From positions 98,046,411 through 98,110,410 of the forward strand of contig CAMTDV010000030.1 in NCBI GenBank assembly GCA_947069175.1: DNA of 64,000 bases. The letters are read 5' to 3'. The DNA comes from Scalesia atractyloides (lineage: Eukaryota > Streptophyta > Magnoliopsida > Asterales > Asteraceae). A model generated the notes under the pieces. It searched no databases, was not told the DNA's origin, and saw only the letters and a list, made by a program, of their open reading frames with translations. Below, in pieces: positions 1 through 9,623 of the stretch. Within the stretch, counting starts at the first letter, position 1. Every line of letters starts with the position of its first letter. The position numbers and the translations under genes were made by a program.

Positions 1-302
1 AACTAACTCAAGGACTTAACCAAACCCTAATCACAAAACATGTTTGTATAACAAATGTGTGCGGACTAGGCTAGACCTTTCTTCAAGTTCAATACAATAT
101 TAAGCAAGCTAACCACAATGTGCTAAGCCCAATACAAAATATCTAAAGATTAAAACTCTTAAACTATTGAGCTGTTGTCATAGAATATGCACCAATAGAC
201 TCCACATTGACAATAGTTTCATAGTGTAACTTTGTCCACAAACATATTGCGGCCTTTTGGTCTTTGGATAGCTTCAGCTATTAACAGTTGTTGACATCAA
301 CA
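1..302 (-). repeat. Possible LTR end of a copia-like element (partial)
   Basis: Read on the minus strand, a TG-starting sequence (TGTTGATGTCAACAACTG) begins at 302 and is immediately preceded by a purine-rich stretch (AAGGAGGAATC, positions 303-313) like a polypurine tract. That is the layout expected at the inner edge of a 3' LTR. The segment runs off the window, so neither the other end nor a target duplication can be seen. No coding sequence of the element is recognisable next to it. Confidence 0.3.
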
Positions 303-313
303 GATTCCTCCTT

Positions 314-1313
314 AGCTGATGCTTACAATCTCCAATACTTTCATTCATTGTAGATAAGTAAACTAGCTATATCTTGTTAGGTAAGCAAGTTTCAACTCTT
401 CCATATCTCTTTGCAATATAGTAGAAGGATCCTACATGCATCTTCACACATTCTTCATTTCACTCTCAATTTTCACTTCACTTGAGTTCTACACTTCATT
501 TTGATAATTGAATCAATCTGTTTTGAAACACAGGCAAGTATCTAGAAAAACAATTAGTCTTTTTCACATTATAGCTAAACCAATATATTATCTTTTATGG
601 AAGTTTTTAAAAAGAAAATCTTTTTGTTTTTTTAATAATTAAAAAGACTAAGAAAACTCAAAAATATTTACAATACATTTTTTTGTAAGAATCATGTGCA
701 GGAGCTGCAACGATTGACAATTCAATCTAGAGTGCGGAATCCTCTAGATCAGACAAACACAGAAAACAATAAGAACAAACTAGTATTCTATTGATTATCC
801 AACTCTATGTTTACAATCAAATCAATACCACACTAACACTCTCTCTATCTCGTCCCTCTCTCTCTCTCATTTTCTCTCTCTCTCTCTACTAAAAGACATT
901 TTGCAAATTTCATGTAATAAAATTTTTTAAAAAAGAAATGAATATATGGGTTTTAGTAACTTAAATGTTCAAAATAATCCAATTTTTCCCCAAAATTTAG
1001 AATATGTAGTAAGAGAAGAATGTTTCAAAACAATATTGTCAAAGTTCAAAAATCAAAGAGTTTATTGAACTTTCAAAACAAAAGACCTAGTGGAAACTAT
1101 TACGCTCAACATACAACTAATAACATATCTAAGACACCAATAATGCGTAATGGATATTGGAAAGACGTTCAATTTTTTGATGAATGTGAACAACCCAAGA
1201 CTGTTTGGGCTTGGGTTATCCATTCTAACTAGTTGTTGACTGAGTGCAGGATGGTCAAGAAGGATTGTTGATGTGTTCAACAATGCTTACTCATGTAAAG
1301 CATCTGAGGTGAA
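314..1313. other. Gene-poor AT-rich stretch with a CT microsatellite
   Basis: No convincing gene. Positions 839-887 form a (CT)n microsatellite interrupted by a few other bases. The stretch around 696-780 reads on the minus strand like a degenerate LTR U5 end, but I could not find a matching primer-binding site. Confidence 0.5.
1020..1232 (+). pseudogene. Short ORF, possibly copia polyprotein debris
   Basis: A 70-codon open frame ending in a segment with PKTVWAWV. Similar Lys-Thr-x-Trp-Ala-Trp-Val segments occur, from memory, between Gag and protease in some plant Ty1/copia polyproteins. No zinc knuckle, protease or integrase motif is present and the frame closes before the gypsy insertion at 1319. 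It is more likely repeat debris than a host gene. Confidence is low because the match rests on a short motif. Confidence 0.22.
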
Positions 1314-1502
1314 TGGTATGTAACATTCGTCGAAAAACGGGTTTCCAAACCCGCTTTGTTTATCAATCAAATACTCAGTTATAAGTTCCGTTGCGTATTT
1401 ATTGTTCGTATTAATTTTAAACAATACATAACTAATAAACAAATCTAGAATTTTAAACCATAATTATTAAATAACAAAAAAATAGTGAATAAAAAAATAA
1501 TG

Positions 1503-1573
1503 GAGACGTCGGGTTTCGAACCCGGGTCACCCGTAAGCACAAACACACAACACACCGCTCCGCCACACACTTC
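1503..1573 (-). other. Antisense tRNA(Ser/Leu)-like module in 5' LTR
   Basis: On the minus strand it shows an A-box-like TGGCGGAGCGG (1555-1565) and a perfect B-box consensus GGTTCGAAACC (1512-1522). An A7 run just below it (about 1490-1496) would read as oligo(T) on its own strand. The fold does not make a complete cloverleaf, so this is tRNA-derived sequence rather than a working tRNA gene. The same module recurs at 9553-9623, 23388-23465 and 47729-47812. Confidence 0.7.
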
Positions 1574-1835
1574 ACTTGTGATAAACAATGAAACAAATAA
1601 CACTTAAGTTAAAACCCGGAAATCAAAACCGGACATCAGTGCGCTCAGAACGCGGAATCGCCAGAGCAAAACCAAAACTCCACTAATGTTGCCTTTCCCT
1701 TTTGATTAAAACGTGATAACCAACTACGACATCAATTATAACCGATGCCTAACCGTCAACTTCGGTCATAACCGCCGGAAATCCTTTGACCGCGAATCAA
1801 GACTCAAATTCAAACCCAATTCAGCCTGTTTTCAC

Positions 1836-1843
1836 TATAAATA
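1836..1843 (+). promoter_or_regulatory. Putative Pol II TATA box of 5' LTR
   Basis: TATAAATA followed by CCC. The same core lies at the matching place in the 3' LTR (9886-9893) and, on the minus strand, in two related LTRs (47464-47471 and 63881-63888). It is the best candidate for the element's RNA start, some 600 bases upstream of the sense tRNA-like array. Confidence 0.6.
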
Positions 1844-2444
1844 CCCACTTGAACACTCTGAAAATCCTTTCGCTCAGAACCACGTTCGTTTCCAAAGCTT
1901 TATTCATTCCAAAACACGTCGCCGGAGATTTTTGCATTCGCCGGACTTTCACCGGAAAACCGAGGCTTTACTTCTAATCGGTATAATTCTCGACTCTTTT
2001 GTTTGTAATCCATTATTCGGCATGTATTAACCCTAATCATTCAACCAGAACCTGTCTCAGACAACGTCGCCGGAAATCCCCGCACTCACCGGAATATCAC
2101 TGAAAAACTGAAGCCTCACTGTCGATCGGTATAATCATCTGAACCCTCTTGATATCTCTTGCTTAGTAACTTAATTGCATAACACAATGATCTAAACTGT
2201 TAAACAATTCACTCAGCCGAAAGTCACAAATCAGAGCCGACGACTCTTGCCGGAAATCTGAAGAAAACGCTCTGTTTTGGTACATCTTATTCCTTAATTT
2301 CCTTTTTCTATTTCAATTCCATCAATTATAAGTGTTATTGGTCAATTAAACAAACAGTCAGATTTCACTGATTCTGTGTTCTTGTAAACGAAGAAGACGA
2401 AGTTGAGTAGTATATTAATGTAATAAAAAATCATGTATTTAACC

Positions 2445-2522
2445 GGGTTAGACACACAGTCCAGCGGTGGACTGCGTGCAAATATAACACGCACGTCCCG
2501 AGTTCGAATCGCACACGTTACC
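2445..2522 (+). other. Sense tRNA-like module S1, 5' LTR
   Basis: Begins GGGTTAGACACACAG, with a short self-complementary D-arm-like part (AGTCCAGCGGTGGACT) and a B-box-like GAGTTCGAATC at 2500-2510. A T5 run follows near 2548. The A box is more eroded than in S3. Confidence 0.65.
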
Positions 2523-2610
2523 GACTTTCAGAAAATAAAACCAACATTTTTAGAACCGAATCAGATCAAGTCACAGAATGTTTATAAAAGGAATATAATT
2601 CAGTAGATAA

Positions 2611-2693
2611 GCAGATTAGACACACAGCCCAACTGGTTGGGCTGTGCGCACTCGAACCGAAGGACCCGAGTTCGACTCCGGGTCTCTGCAACC
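2611..2693 (+). other. Sense tRNA-like module S2, 5' LTR
   Basis: Starts GCAGATTAGACACACAGC and ends TCTCTGC, so a 5-bp acceptor-like stem (GCAGA with TCTGC) can still form. The B-box-like GAGTTCGACTC is at 2668-2678, and T5 follows near 2713. It lies 168 bases downstream of S1 when the shared TTAGACAC motif is used as the anchor. Confidence 0.68.
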
Positions 2694-2782
2694 GGTTCGG
2701 CCATATAAATCATTTTTAATAAAAACCAAATAAGTTTAAAGTTAATTAGTATATAAATATAATTAAAACAGAGAATATTTCG

Positions 2783-2859
2783 GGTTAGACACGTAGCTCA
2801 GTTGGTAGAGCTGCGTGCACGTATACGAGAGGTCCCGAGTTCGAACCTCACTCAGCGCA
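2783..2859 (+). other. Sense tRNA-like module S3, 5' LTR
   Basis: This is the best-preserved module. Its A box, TAGCTCAGTTGG (2794-2805), is a near-perfect plant tRNA A box with its D-arm partner GTAGAGC. The B-box-like GAGTTCGAACC starts at 2837, 43 bases downstream, a normal tRNA spacing. The acceptor ends do not pair well. A T7 run at about 2904-2910 follows. S3 lies 169 bases after S2. Confidence 0.75.
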
Positions 2860-3868
2860 TAAAAAAAAACACAGTCTGACCGGTCAACGGTCAAAAAAGT
2901 CAACTTTTTTTATTTCTTTTTAATTATTTATTTAATTGAAAAATCATTTAAAAATACTTAAAAATAAGATTTTTAAAGTTAGAAAATTTCCTTAAACTCA
3001 CAAAAATAAATCTAAAAGTTCCATTAATAGCACTAATTAAAAATATTAATCTCAAATAAAATTTATTTATTTATCGAATCATTTTGTTGTTATCTAGGCT
3101 AGTTTTTCCCTCGTCGATTGAATCCTAAATTCGTGCGCATCCAACGTCATCAAAGAACGCACCCAATGTGAGTGAATCTCTATCAATTCCCCGTTTTAAT
3201 CATGATTTGGGGTGTATCATGTGTCGTTTAATTCTTTTTTATATTTAAACACTTGTGCATACATCATATCCGTGATCAAATGTGTATCAAATGTGTATCA
3301 ATTGTTGTGTGGATTATATGTAGTTTGGATTTATCATTTTCAGTGCACGCATTTCATTAGGCCCATCAGTTCCCCGTGGGAGACGGGTTGAGCATCAGGT
3401 GCCTCATAAGATTGGCTTCGTTTGATTGAGCCTTGATCTCACATTCATCATCATTCATATCATATACTCATCCAAAGTGGTTTGTGTTTGTTTACTTATA
3501 TATGTTTGCTCACATGTGATTATTGCACAAATTTTCCATATTAAATAAAACAAGAAATTAATAACAATGTTTTATCAAGGTTCACTCGCCAACTTTTGTT
3601 GACCCAAAATATCCCCCGTTTTACACATGATACAGGTGATCCAGCTGAGGCAAGAAACACATAGGAAGACCTAGAAGAATAAACCAGTTTAAGCTTTGGA
3701 TTATTTACATAGTTTCATTTCCTTGTAATTGTATGAATTTTGATTTGGATATTTAAGTTGAAATTTGAATTTAATAAATATGAAACATTTTAGTAAACAT
3801 CATGAGCTTTGGTGATAACCCAATTATGCCTCGACTTTTATTCCGCTGCGGGTCGGGGTGTGAGATAT

Positions 3869-3880
3869 TGGTATCAGAGC
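3869..3880 (+). other. Primer-binding site (initiator-Met tRNA)
   Basis: TGGTATCAGAGC is complementary to the 3' end of plant initiator-Met tRNA, three bases after the end of the 5' LTR. Confidence 0.93.
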
Positions 3881-4663
3881 CATGACTATAGGGGTATAGG
3901 ATAGGTTATTAGACCCTTAGAGCCTATACTATAATTGATTAAAATTTTAAATTGCTTATGCGTTACATACAAAATTCATGATGTTTATATGTTTTATGTT
4001 TATTGTTACACTCAATGTTATGCAAGCATCCTCACAAATACATAATATTATACAATGCTCATCATGAATCATATCCTCATAACATATCATATCCATGAGA
4101 GCACACACCTCACGATTTCCATGATTTTTGTATTTTCAAATCACATCAAAGTGAGTTCTCATGACGGGCATGTAGTAACTGGAAGGGTACGAGTACCGGT
4201 AGTCGGAACGTCCTGTCTAGGCTTGGCATTCGTATAAATCCAAAATAAAGGACCAGTTTGCCTACCTAGGGACTAACGATGAGAGTACGAATGACCTATT
4301 AGGCCAAAGCATGCTATACCAAACGTCGTGTGAGCTAACCCCACTTTGAGTTGTCATTGTGTCTACACCTGGACACCCTCCTACTATACATCTCGCAATC
4401 ATATTTTACGGTTTTCATTCGGGTGATGCGAGTGTTAATCCCCCAACACCAATGTGAATCCTACCAAGCCCAATAGTCATGGGGGCCCACATGACTACAC
4501 AGGCGATGGTATGGGGGACATTGGAGGCCCAAACATGAGCAAACCCAAGACATCCTATGGATGTAGTTGCATTATTGTTAGTTATGTTATTTTTATTCTT
4601 TTAACGACACATGACACCTAGAAACTTCTTAAACTCACAATCTTCCTATGTATGTTCCTGTAG
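3881..4663 (+). other. Untranslated leader of the gypsy element
   Basis: Non-coding leader between the primer-binding site and gag. A 60-codon ORF at 4055-4237 lacks any recognisable domain. Nothing else is evident. Confidence 0.6.
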
Positions 4664-6406
4664 ATGTCGGCTAGGCAACTACGTGGAGGTAGAAAGTCAG
4701 GAAGATCCAATGAACGCTTGGCCACACAAATTGCTAAACAAATGGCTGCAGTGCTTCCTGACATCGTAATTCAAGTTCAACAAGCTCTCACATCAAATCC
4801 CATCAACCCTCCCAATCAAGAAGACCAGAGCGTCGCCAACCCTCCCTCCAAAAAGTGCTCCTACAAACACTTCAAATCTTGCGATCCCCCAAAGTATGAA
4901 GGGACCGAAGGTGTTACCGCTCTTCTTCACTGGTTTGAAGAAATGGAAAACACTTTCCTCAATTGCGATTGTCCCGAGGATCGCAAGGTACGTTATGCAA
5001 CTGGAAGACTGTTTGGGATAGCCCTTACCTGGTGGAACACAGAAAAGGGTAAACGAGGAGTTGAAGATGCCATGGCCTTAACATGGGAAGAGTTAAGGGA
5101 ACTCATGACAAGACGCTTCTGTCCAAGAAGCGAAATCAAAAAGCTGGAAGACGAATTCCACTCATTAAAACAAAAGGAAGGAGATCACACTTCCTATAAT
5201 AAGATATTTCTCGAGCTAAATCAGATGATCCCTAATTTGTTCACCCCCGTGTACCGCTTGGTTGAACACTACATTCGAGGTCTTCCCTCGAAAATTCAAG
5301 ACTCGGTTTTAAGCACTTCGCCTGCAACACTTGAAGCCGCGATGGAGTTAGCTACAGAACTCACTGAAAATCGCATTCGAAACGGCAAGTTCAAAGATGA
5401 AAAGAAGAAAGCACCCATAGAGACCTCAACTACAAACCACTCAGTCTCCTCTTCAAAGTTTGCTGATAAGAGGAAACGAAACAGCAAGAATTTTGCTGTC
5501 ACTCAAACCAACCCTCCTATCACCGCTGCACCAATCACCCAAATTGCTCCCTCAGCTGCACCATTTAAAAAGCCATACACCGGCCCACACCCAAAATGTA
5601 ACCGTTGTCAATACCATCACCCTCCCGAAACTCTTTGCCAACATTGCACCAGCTGTGGCCGCGCAGGTCACACCATCCAAACCTGTCGTACTCTTCAACG
5701 AATGAACCGCAATCAACCCCCAACCCAAACCCACCATCAGATAGTGGGTCAAGACCAACAACCTTTACTTCTACCACCTGTACCACACGCAGCCCAAACT
5801 TACTACCAACCCAACTACCCCATGATGCAACCCATGCGAGCTTGTTACAACTGTGTGGACCCAAACCACTTTAGGAACACTTGTCCACGCTTGGTGAACA
5901 TCATCCATGCCCAAGCTCAAGCGAACCTAGTAAACCAAGCTAACCAAGCTCCTCCACCTGCCAGAGGAAGAGCTTTCAACATCAATGCCAACCAATCTAG
6001 GGCTGACAACAACGTGGTCAACGGTACATTTCTCATCAATGGTAGTTATGCATCCATGTTATTCGATACTGGCGCGGATAAGAGTTTTGTGTCCTTAGAA
6101 TTCGAACCTATCCTCAACCAAACTCGTGTTAATCTCATGGAATCTCTAACGGTGGAAGTTGCTGACGGAAAACCTGTTTCATTAAATTCTATTATACGCA
6201 ATTGTACCCTCACTCTAAACGATCACGATTTTCCAGTTGACCTCATTCCTATGAAGTTGGGAAGTTTCGATGTTATAATCGGTTTGGACTGGCTCAGCCA
6301 ACATCACGCTGAAGTAGTGTGCCGCGAAAAGTTCATTCGCATTCCTCTTGCAGACGGTCAGACCCTACGTATTTTTGGAGAAACCCCTTCGAAAGGACTC
6401 AATTAA
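4664..6406 (+). CDS. Gypsy Gag-protease ORF
   Basis: A 580-codon frame. Residues about 75-230 form the retrotransposon Gag domain (motifs LHWFEEMENTF and the tryptophan pair in LTWWN). Two CCHC zinc knuckles follow, CTSCGRAGHTIQTC near residue 328 and CYNCVDPNHFRNTC near residue 394; these bind nucleic acid in the particle. An aspartic protease with the catalytic triplet DTG (FDTGADKSFVS, near residue 466) follows and would cut the polyprotein. The frame stops at 6404-6406, just before the protease-RT linker resumes in another frame. In related elements Gag and Pol are usually continuous, so a one-base change near 6400-6406 is the likely cause. The ATG at 4664 was chosen because it is the first Met in the frame and lies soon after the leader. 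Confidence 0.92.
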   Translation: MSARQLRGGRKSGRSNERLATQIAKQMAAVLPDIVIQVQQALTSNPINPPNQEDQSVANPPSKKCSYKHFKSCDPPKYEGTEGVTALLHWFEEMENTFLNCDCPEDRKVRYATGRLFGIALTWWNTEKGKRGVEDAMALTWEELRELMTRRFCPRSEIKKLEDEFHSLKQKEGDHTSYNKIFLELNQMIPNLFTPVYRLVEHYIRGLPSKIQDSVLSTSPATLEAAMELATELTENRIRNGKFKDEKKKAPIETSTTNHSVSSSKFADKRKRNSKNFAVTQTNPPITAAPITQIAPSAAPFKKPYTGPHPKCNRCQYHHPPETLCQHCTSCGRAGHTIQTCRTLQRMNRNQPPTQTHHQIVGQDQQPLLLPPVPHAAQTYYQPNYPMMQPMRACYNCVDPNHFRNTCPRLVNIIHAQAQANLVNQANQAPPPARGRAFNINANQSRADNNVVNGTFLINGSYASMLFDTGADKSFVSLEFEPILNQTRVNLMESLTVEVADGKPVSLNSIIRNCTLTLNDHDFPVDLIPMKLGSFDVIIGLDWLSQHHAEVVCREKFIRIPLADGQTLRIFGETPSKGLN

Positions 6407-7302
6407 TGTCCTGCCTTCAAGCCCGAAGATATCTCCGCAAGAACTATGTCGCATTCCTAACTCACGTCGTCAAAAAGGAAAACAAGGAGAAGAAACTCGA
6501 AGATATCCCAGTTGTGAAAGAATTCCCACAAGTCTTTCCCGACGACATTTCAGGAATCCCTCCTGTGAGAGAAGTCGAATTCCGCATCGATCTTGTACCT
6601 GGCGCTACACCAGTCGCAAAATCTCCTTATAGGTTAGCCCCATCCGAAATGCAAGAGCTGGCCAGTCAACTGCAAGAGCTGACTGACAAAGGATTCATAC
6701 GTCCTAGTTCATCGCCTTGGGGTGCACCTGTTCTTTTTGTGAAGAAGAAAGATGGAACGTTTCGCATGTGCATCGACTATAGAGAACTCAACAAGTTAAC
6801 GGTTAAGAATCGCTATCCACTACCTCGCATCGATGACCTCCTAGACCAACTTCAAGGCGCCACCTGCTTTTCAAAAATCGACCTTCGTTCTGGTTATCAT
6901 CAGCTCAGAGTGCACGAAGAAGATATCCCAAAAACCGCCTTCCGGACTCGTTATGGTCATTACGAATTCATGGTCATGCCATTCGGTTTAACCAACGCCC
7001 CCGCTGTCTTCATGGATCTAATGAATAGGGTATGCAAACCCTACCTCGACCGTTTCGTCATAGTCTTCATCGACGATATTCTTATCTACTCCAAGTCTAA
7101 ATCCGATCATGAGCGACACCTTCGACTCATCCTTACACTTTTAAGGACCGAAAAGCTCTACGCTAAGTTCTCAAAATGCGAATTCTGGTTAAGAGAAGTA
7201 CAATTCCTTGGACATGTCGTCAATGAAAAGGGAATACATGTCGATCCTTCAAAAATCAAGGCAGTACAGGAATGGCAAGCGCCACGTACCCTACCGAAGT
7301 AA
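6406..7302 (+). CDS. Gypsy reverse transcriptase segment
   Basis: Open in a different frame from Gag. It begins in the linker after the protease and contains the reverse transcriptase palm and fingers: YRLAPSEMQEL, FVKKKDGTFRMCIDYRELN, SKIDLRSGYHQLR, the F-I-D-D catalytic motif (about 7065-7080), and FLGHVVNEKGI at the thumb. It copies element RNA into DNA from the initiator-Met tRNA primer. The frame is open upstream to 6319, but that part overlaps the protease and is not real coding. It stops at 7302, where homology continues one frame over, so a single-base change near 7290 is inferred. Confidence 0.9.
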   Translation: MSCLQARRYLRKNYVAFLTHVVKKENKEKKLEDIPVVKEFPQVFPDDISGIPPVREVEFRIDLVPGATPVAKSPYRLAPSEMQELASQLQELTDKGFIRPSSSPWGAPVLFVKKKDGTFRMCIDYRELNKLTVKNRYPLPRIDDLLDQLQGATCFSKIDLRSGYHQLRVHEEDIPKTAFRTRYGHYEFMVMPFGLTNAPAVFMDLMNRVCKPYLDRFVIVFIDDILIYSKSKSDHERHLRLILTLLRTEKLYAKFSKCEFWLREVQFLGHVVNEKGIHVDPSKIKAVQEWQAPRTLPK

Positions 7303-8657
7303 GGTCATTTCTTGGTTTGGCTGGTTACTATCAACGTTTCATTGCCAATTTTTTCCGTATTGCTGTACCACTCACGGCTTTGACTCATAAAGGAAAACCC
7401 TTCATATGGGGACCTAAACAAGAAGAATCCTTCCAAACTCTAAAGCAAAAACTTTGTGACGCACCTATCCTCACACTCCCTGAGGGTTGCGATGACTTTG
7501 TAGTATATTGCGACGCATCAGGGCAAGGGCTAGGCTGTGTATTAATGCAAAGAGGAAAAGTGATAGCCTATGCTTCTAGGCAACTCAAAGTTCATGAGAA
7601 GAATTACACCACCCACGACCTGGAACTTGGAGCCGTTGTGTTCGCTCTCAAGATATGGAGACATTACCTCTATGGTACCAAGTGTGAAATATACACTGAC
7701 CACAAAAGTCTCCAACATATCTTTAACCAGAAGGAGTTGAATATGAGGCAACGAAGATGGGTCGAACTTCTTAACGACTACGACTGTGAAATTCGGTATC
7801 ATCCTGGCAAGGCAAACGTGGTGGCCGATGCATTTAGTCGAAAAGGTTATGCGAACTCCATTCGTCTTCTATGTTCGCAAATCGTAACCGACATCAAAGA
7901 TCGAATCCGAGCAGCTCAACATGTTTCTGTAACAGAAAATGACGTACGCGATGAGTTGTCGTGTGGAGCTGAACTAAAAATCGAAACCAAATCCGACGGT
8001 ATTCTATACTATTTAAATTGCATATGGATTCCTGATCGCAATAACCTTCGTGATTTCCTCATGAATGAGGCGCACAAAACACGATACTCTGTACACCCAG
8101 GAGCCGACATGATGTACCAAGACCTACGATACACCTACTGGTGGCCTGGCATGAAAAAGGATATCGCTGTTTTTGTTTCCAAGTGCCTTACCTGTTCCAA
8201 AGTAAAAGCTGAACATCAAAGACCTTCAGGACTTCTAGTCCAACCCGAAATACCTGTATGGAAGTGGGAAAACATAACTATGGATTTTATTACCGGGTTA
8301 CCTCGCACCTCCAGTGGGTATGACACCATATGGGTAATAATCGATCGTCTTACAAAGTCATCTCATTTCATTCCGATTCGCGAGGACTTCAAGAACGAGA
8401 AGTTAGCTCGTATCTACCTCAACGAGATCGTAAGCCGTCATGGTGTACCTTTAAGCATCATTTCAGACCGTGATGGTCGTTTCACTTCACGAAAATGGCG
8501 AGCCGTACAAACCGCCTTGGGTACACGATTAGACCTCAGTACCGCTTTTCATCCTCAAACTGATGGTCAATCTGAACGCGCCATCCAAACCCTTGAAGAC
8601 ATACTGCGAGCATGTGTCATAGACTTCAAGGGAACTGGGACGCTCATCTACCATTAG
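7272..8657 (+). CDS. Gypsy RNase H and integrase segment
   Basis: This frame resumes the RT connection domain (SFLGLAGYYQRF) and then holds RNase H (YCDASGQGLGCVL, TDHKSLQHIF). It continues with the integrase HHCC zinc domain (HPGADMMYQDL and CLTCSKVK) and most of the DDE core (TMDFITGLP, SDRDGRF, QSERAIQTLE). The element DNA would be inserted by this integrase. The frame ends at 8657 in the middle of the integrase; the continuation lies in another frame after a change near 8630. The nominal ATG at 7272 is inside the preceding segment and is not a real start. Confidence 0.9.
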   Translation: MASATYPTEVRSFLGLAGYYQRFIANFFRIAVPLTALTHKGKPFIWGPKQEESFQTLKQKLCDAPILTLPEGCDDFVVYCDASGQGLGCVLMQRGKVIAYASRQLKVHEKNYTTHDLELGAVVFALKIWRHYLYGTKCEIYTDHKSLQHIFNQKELNMRQRRWVELLNDYDCEIRYHPGKANVVADAFSRKGYANSIRLLCSQIVTDIKDRIRAAQHVSVTENDVRDELSCGAELKIETKSDGILYYLNCIWIPDRNNLRDFLMNEAHKTRYSVHPGADMMYQDLRYTYWWPGMKKDIAVFVSKCLTCSKVKAEHQRPSGLLVQPEIPVWKWENITMDFITGLPRTSSGYDTIWVIIDRLTKSSHFIPIREDFKNEKLARIYLNEIVSRHGVPLSIISDRDGRFTSRKWRAVQTALGTRLDLSTAFHPQTDGQSERAIQTLEDILRACVIDFKGTGTLIYH

Positions 8658-9334
8658 TTGAATTTTCATACAACAATAGCTATCATTCAAGTATCGGCAT
8701 GGCTCCTTTCGAAGCTTTATATGGTCGTAAGTGCCGATCTCCAGTATGTTGGCACAAAATTGGGGAATCACAAATCACCGGTCCAGAATTAATTCAAGAA
8801 ACAACCGACAAGGTCATTCAAATTCGAAACAATCTTCTAGCGGCTCAAAGTCGTCAAAAGAGTTATGCAGACAAACGACGAAAGCCCTTGGAGTTTGGCA
8901 TTGGTGATCAAGTACTTTTAAAAGTATCACCGTGGAAGGGAGTGATTCTTTTTGGCCAGAAGGGCAAGCTAGCACCACGCTACGTAGGACCTTTCAAGAT
9001 ACTCGAAAGAGTAGGTCCTGTAGCATACAAGCTTGACCTACTAGAAGAACTCAACAGAATTCATCCCACATTTCACGTATCAAACTTGAAAAAGTGCCTC
9101 GCCGATGAAAACCTCCATATTCCTCTAGAAGACATTCAAGTCGATGAATCTATGCACTTCATTGAAAGACCAGTAGAAATTATGGATTTCGGAGAGAAGC
9201 GTTTAAGACGAAGTCGTATTCCAATTGTCAGGGTACGTTGGGAGTCAAAACGAGGACCCGAGTTTACTTGGGAACGTAAAGACTCAATGCGCGAAAAATA
9301 CCCGCATCTTTTTCCTGTTACCACTACTACTTAA
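8612..9334 (+). CDS. Gypsy integrase C-terminal segment with chromodomain-like tail
   Basis: Continues the integrase core (PLVEFSYNNSYHSS, APFEALYGRKCRSP). It then has the GPY/F-type domain (GPFKILERVGPVAYKL, HPTFHVSNLKKCL) and a tail with VRWESKRGPEFTWERKD. Such chromodomain-like tails are known in Tekay/Del-group gypsy elements and are thought to steer insertion towards particular chromatin; that role is inferred here. The last codon lies about 20 bases before the polypurine tract. The upstream frame break makes the segment untranslatable as part of Pol without recoding. Confidence 0.88.
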   Translation: MCHRLQGNWDAHLPLVEFSYNNSYHSSIGMAPFEALYGRKCRSPVCWHKIGESQITGPELIQETTDKVIQIRNNLLAAQSRQKSYADKRRKPLEFGIGDQVLLKVSPWKGVILFGQKGKLAPRYVGPFKILERVGPVAYKLDLLEELNRIHPTFHVSNLKKCLADENLHIPLEDIQVDESMHFIERPVEIMDFGEKRLRRSRIPIVRVRWESKRGPEFTWERKDSMREKYPHLFPVTTTT

Positions 9335-9353
9335 ATTTCGGGACGAAATTTCT

Positions 9354-9365
9354 AAAAGTAGGGGA
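9354..9365 (+). other. Polypurine tract
   Basis: AAAAGTAGGGGA, three bases before the 3' LTR start at 9369; the usual plus-strand primer site. Confidence 0.8.
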
Positions 9366-9552
9366 TACTGTAACATTCGTCGAAAAACGGGTTTCCAAAC
9401 CCGCTTTGTTTATCAATCAAATACTCAGTTATAAGTTCCGTTGCGTATTTATTGTTCGTATTAATTTTAAACAATACATAACTAATAAACAAATCTAGAA
9501 TTTTAAACCATAATTATTAAATAACAAAAAAATAGTGAATAAAAAAATAATG

Positions 9553-9623
9553 GAGACGTCGGGTTTCGAACCCGGGTCACCCGTAAGCACAAACACACAA
9601 CACACCGCTCCGCCACACACTTC
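9553..9623 (-). other. Antisense tRNA(Ser/Leu)-like module, 3' LTR
   Basis: Identical to the module at 1503-1573: A-box-like at 9605-9615 and B box GGTTCGAAACC at 9562-9572, minus strand. Confidence 0.7.

Larger units (their letters stand above)
1319..3865 (+). repeat. 5' LTR of the gypsy element
   Basis: Starts TGTAACATTCG and ends GTGTGAGA. The 3' copy and the related LTRs in this window end in GTGTGACA, so the terminal CA has become GA here. Order inside: an antisense tRNA-like module (1503-1573), a TATA element (1836-1843), a Cys/Gly-poor leader, then three sense tRNA-like modules (2445-2859), an AT-rich block, and a conserved tail with GGCTTCGTTTGATTGAGCC (imperfect hairpin). A 105-codon ORF at 1713-2030 is repeated exactly in the 3' LTR and has no recognisable domain, so I do not call it a gene. 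Confidence 0.93.

Noticed and set aside
1713..2030. 105-codon ORF, identical at 9763-10080
   Set aside because: It lies in both LTRs of one element, so it is repeated by structure; no domain and low-complexity Arg/Phe-rich reading.
2783..2859. Genuine tRNA genes in the LTRs
   Set aside because: A and B boxes are good but acceptor stems and anticodon arms do not form a standard cloverleaf, and every copy is inside an LTR.
5296..5874. Several 68-99-codon ORFs overlapping gag
   Set aside because: Shadows of the Gag-protease frame.
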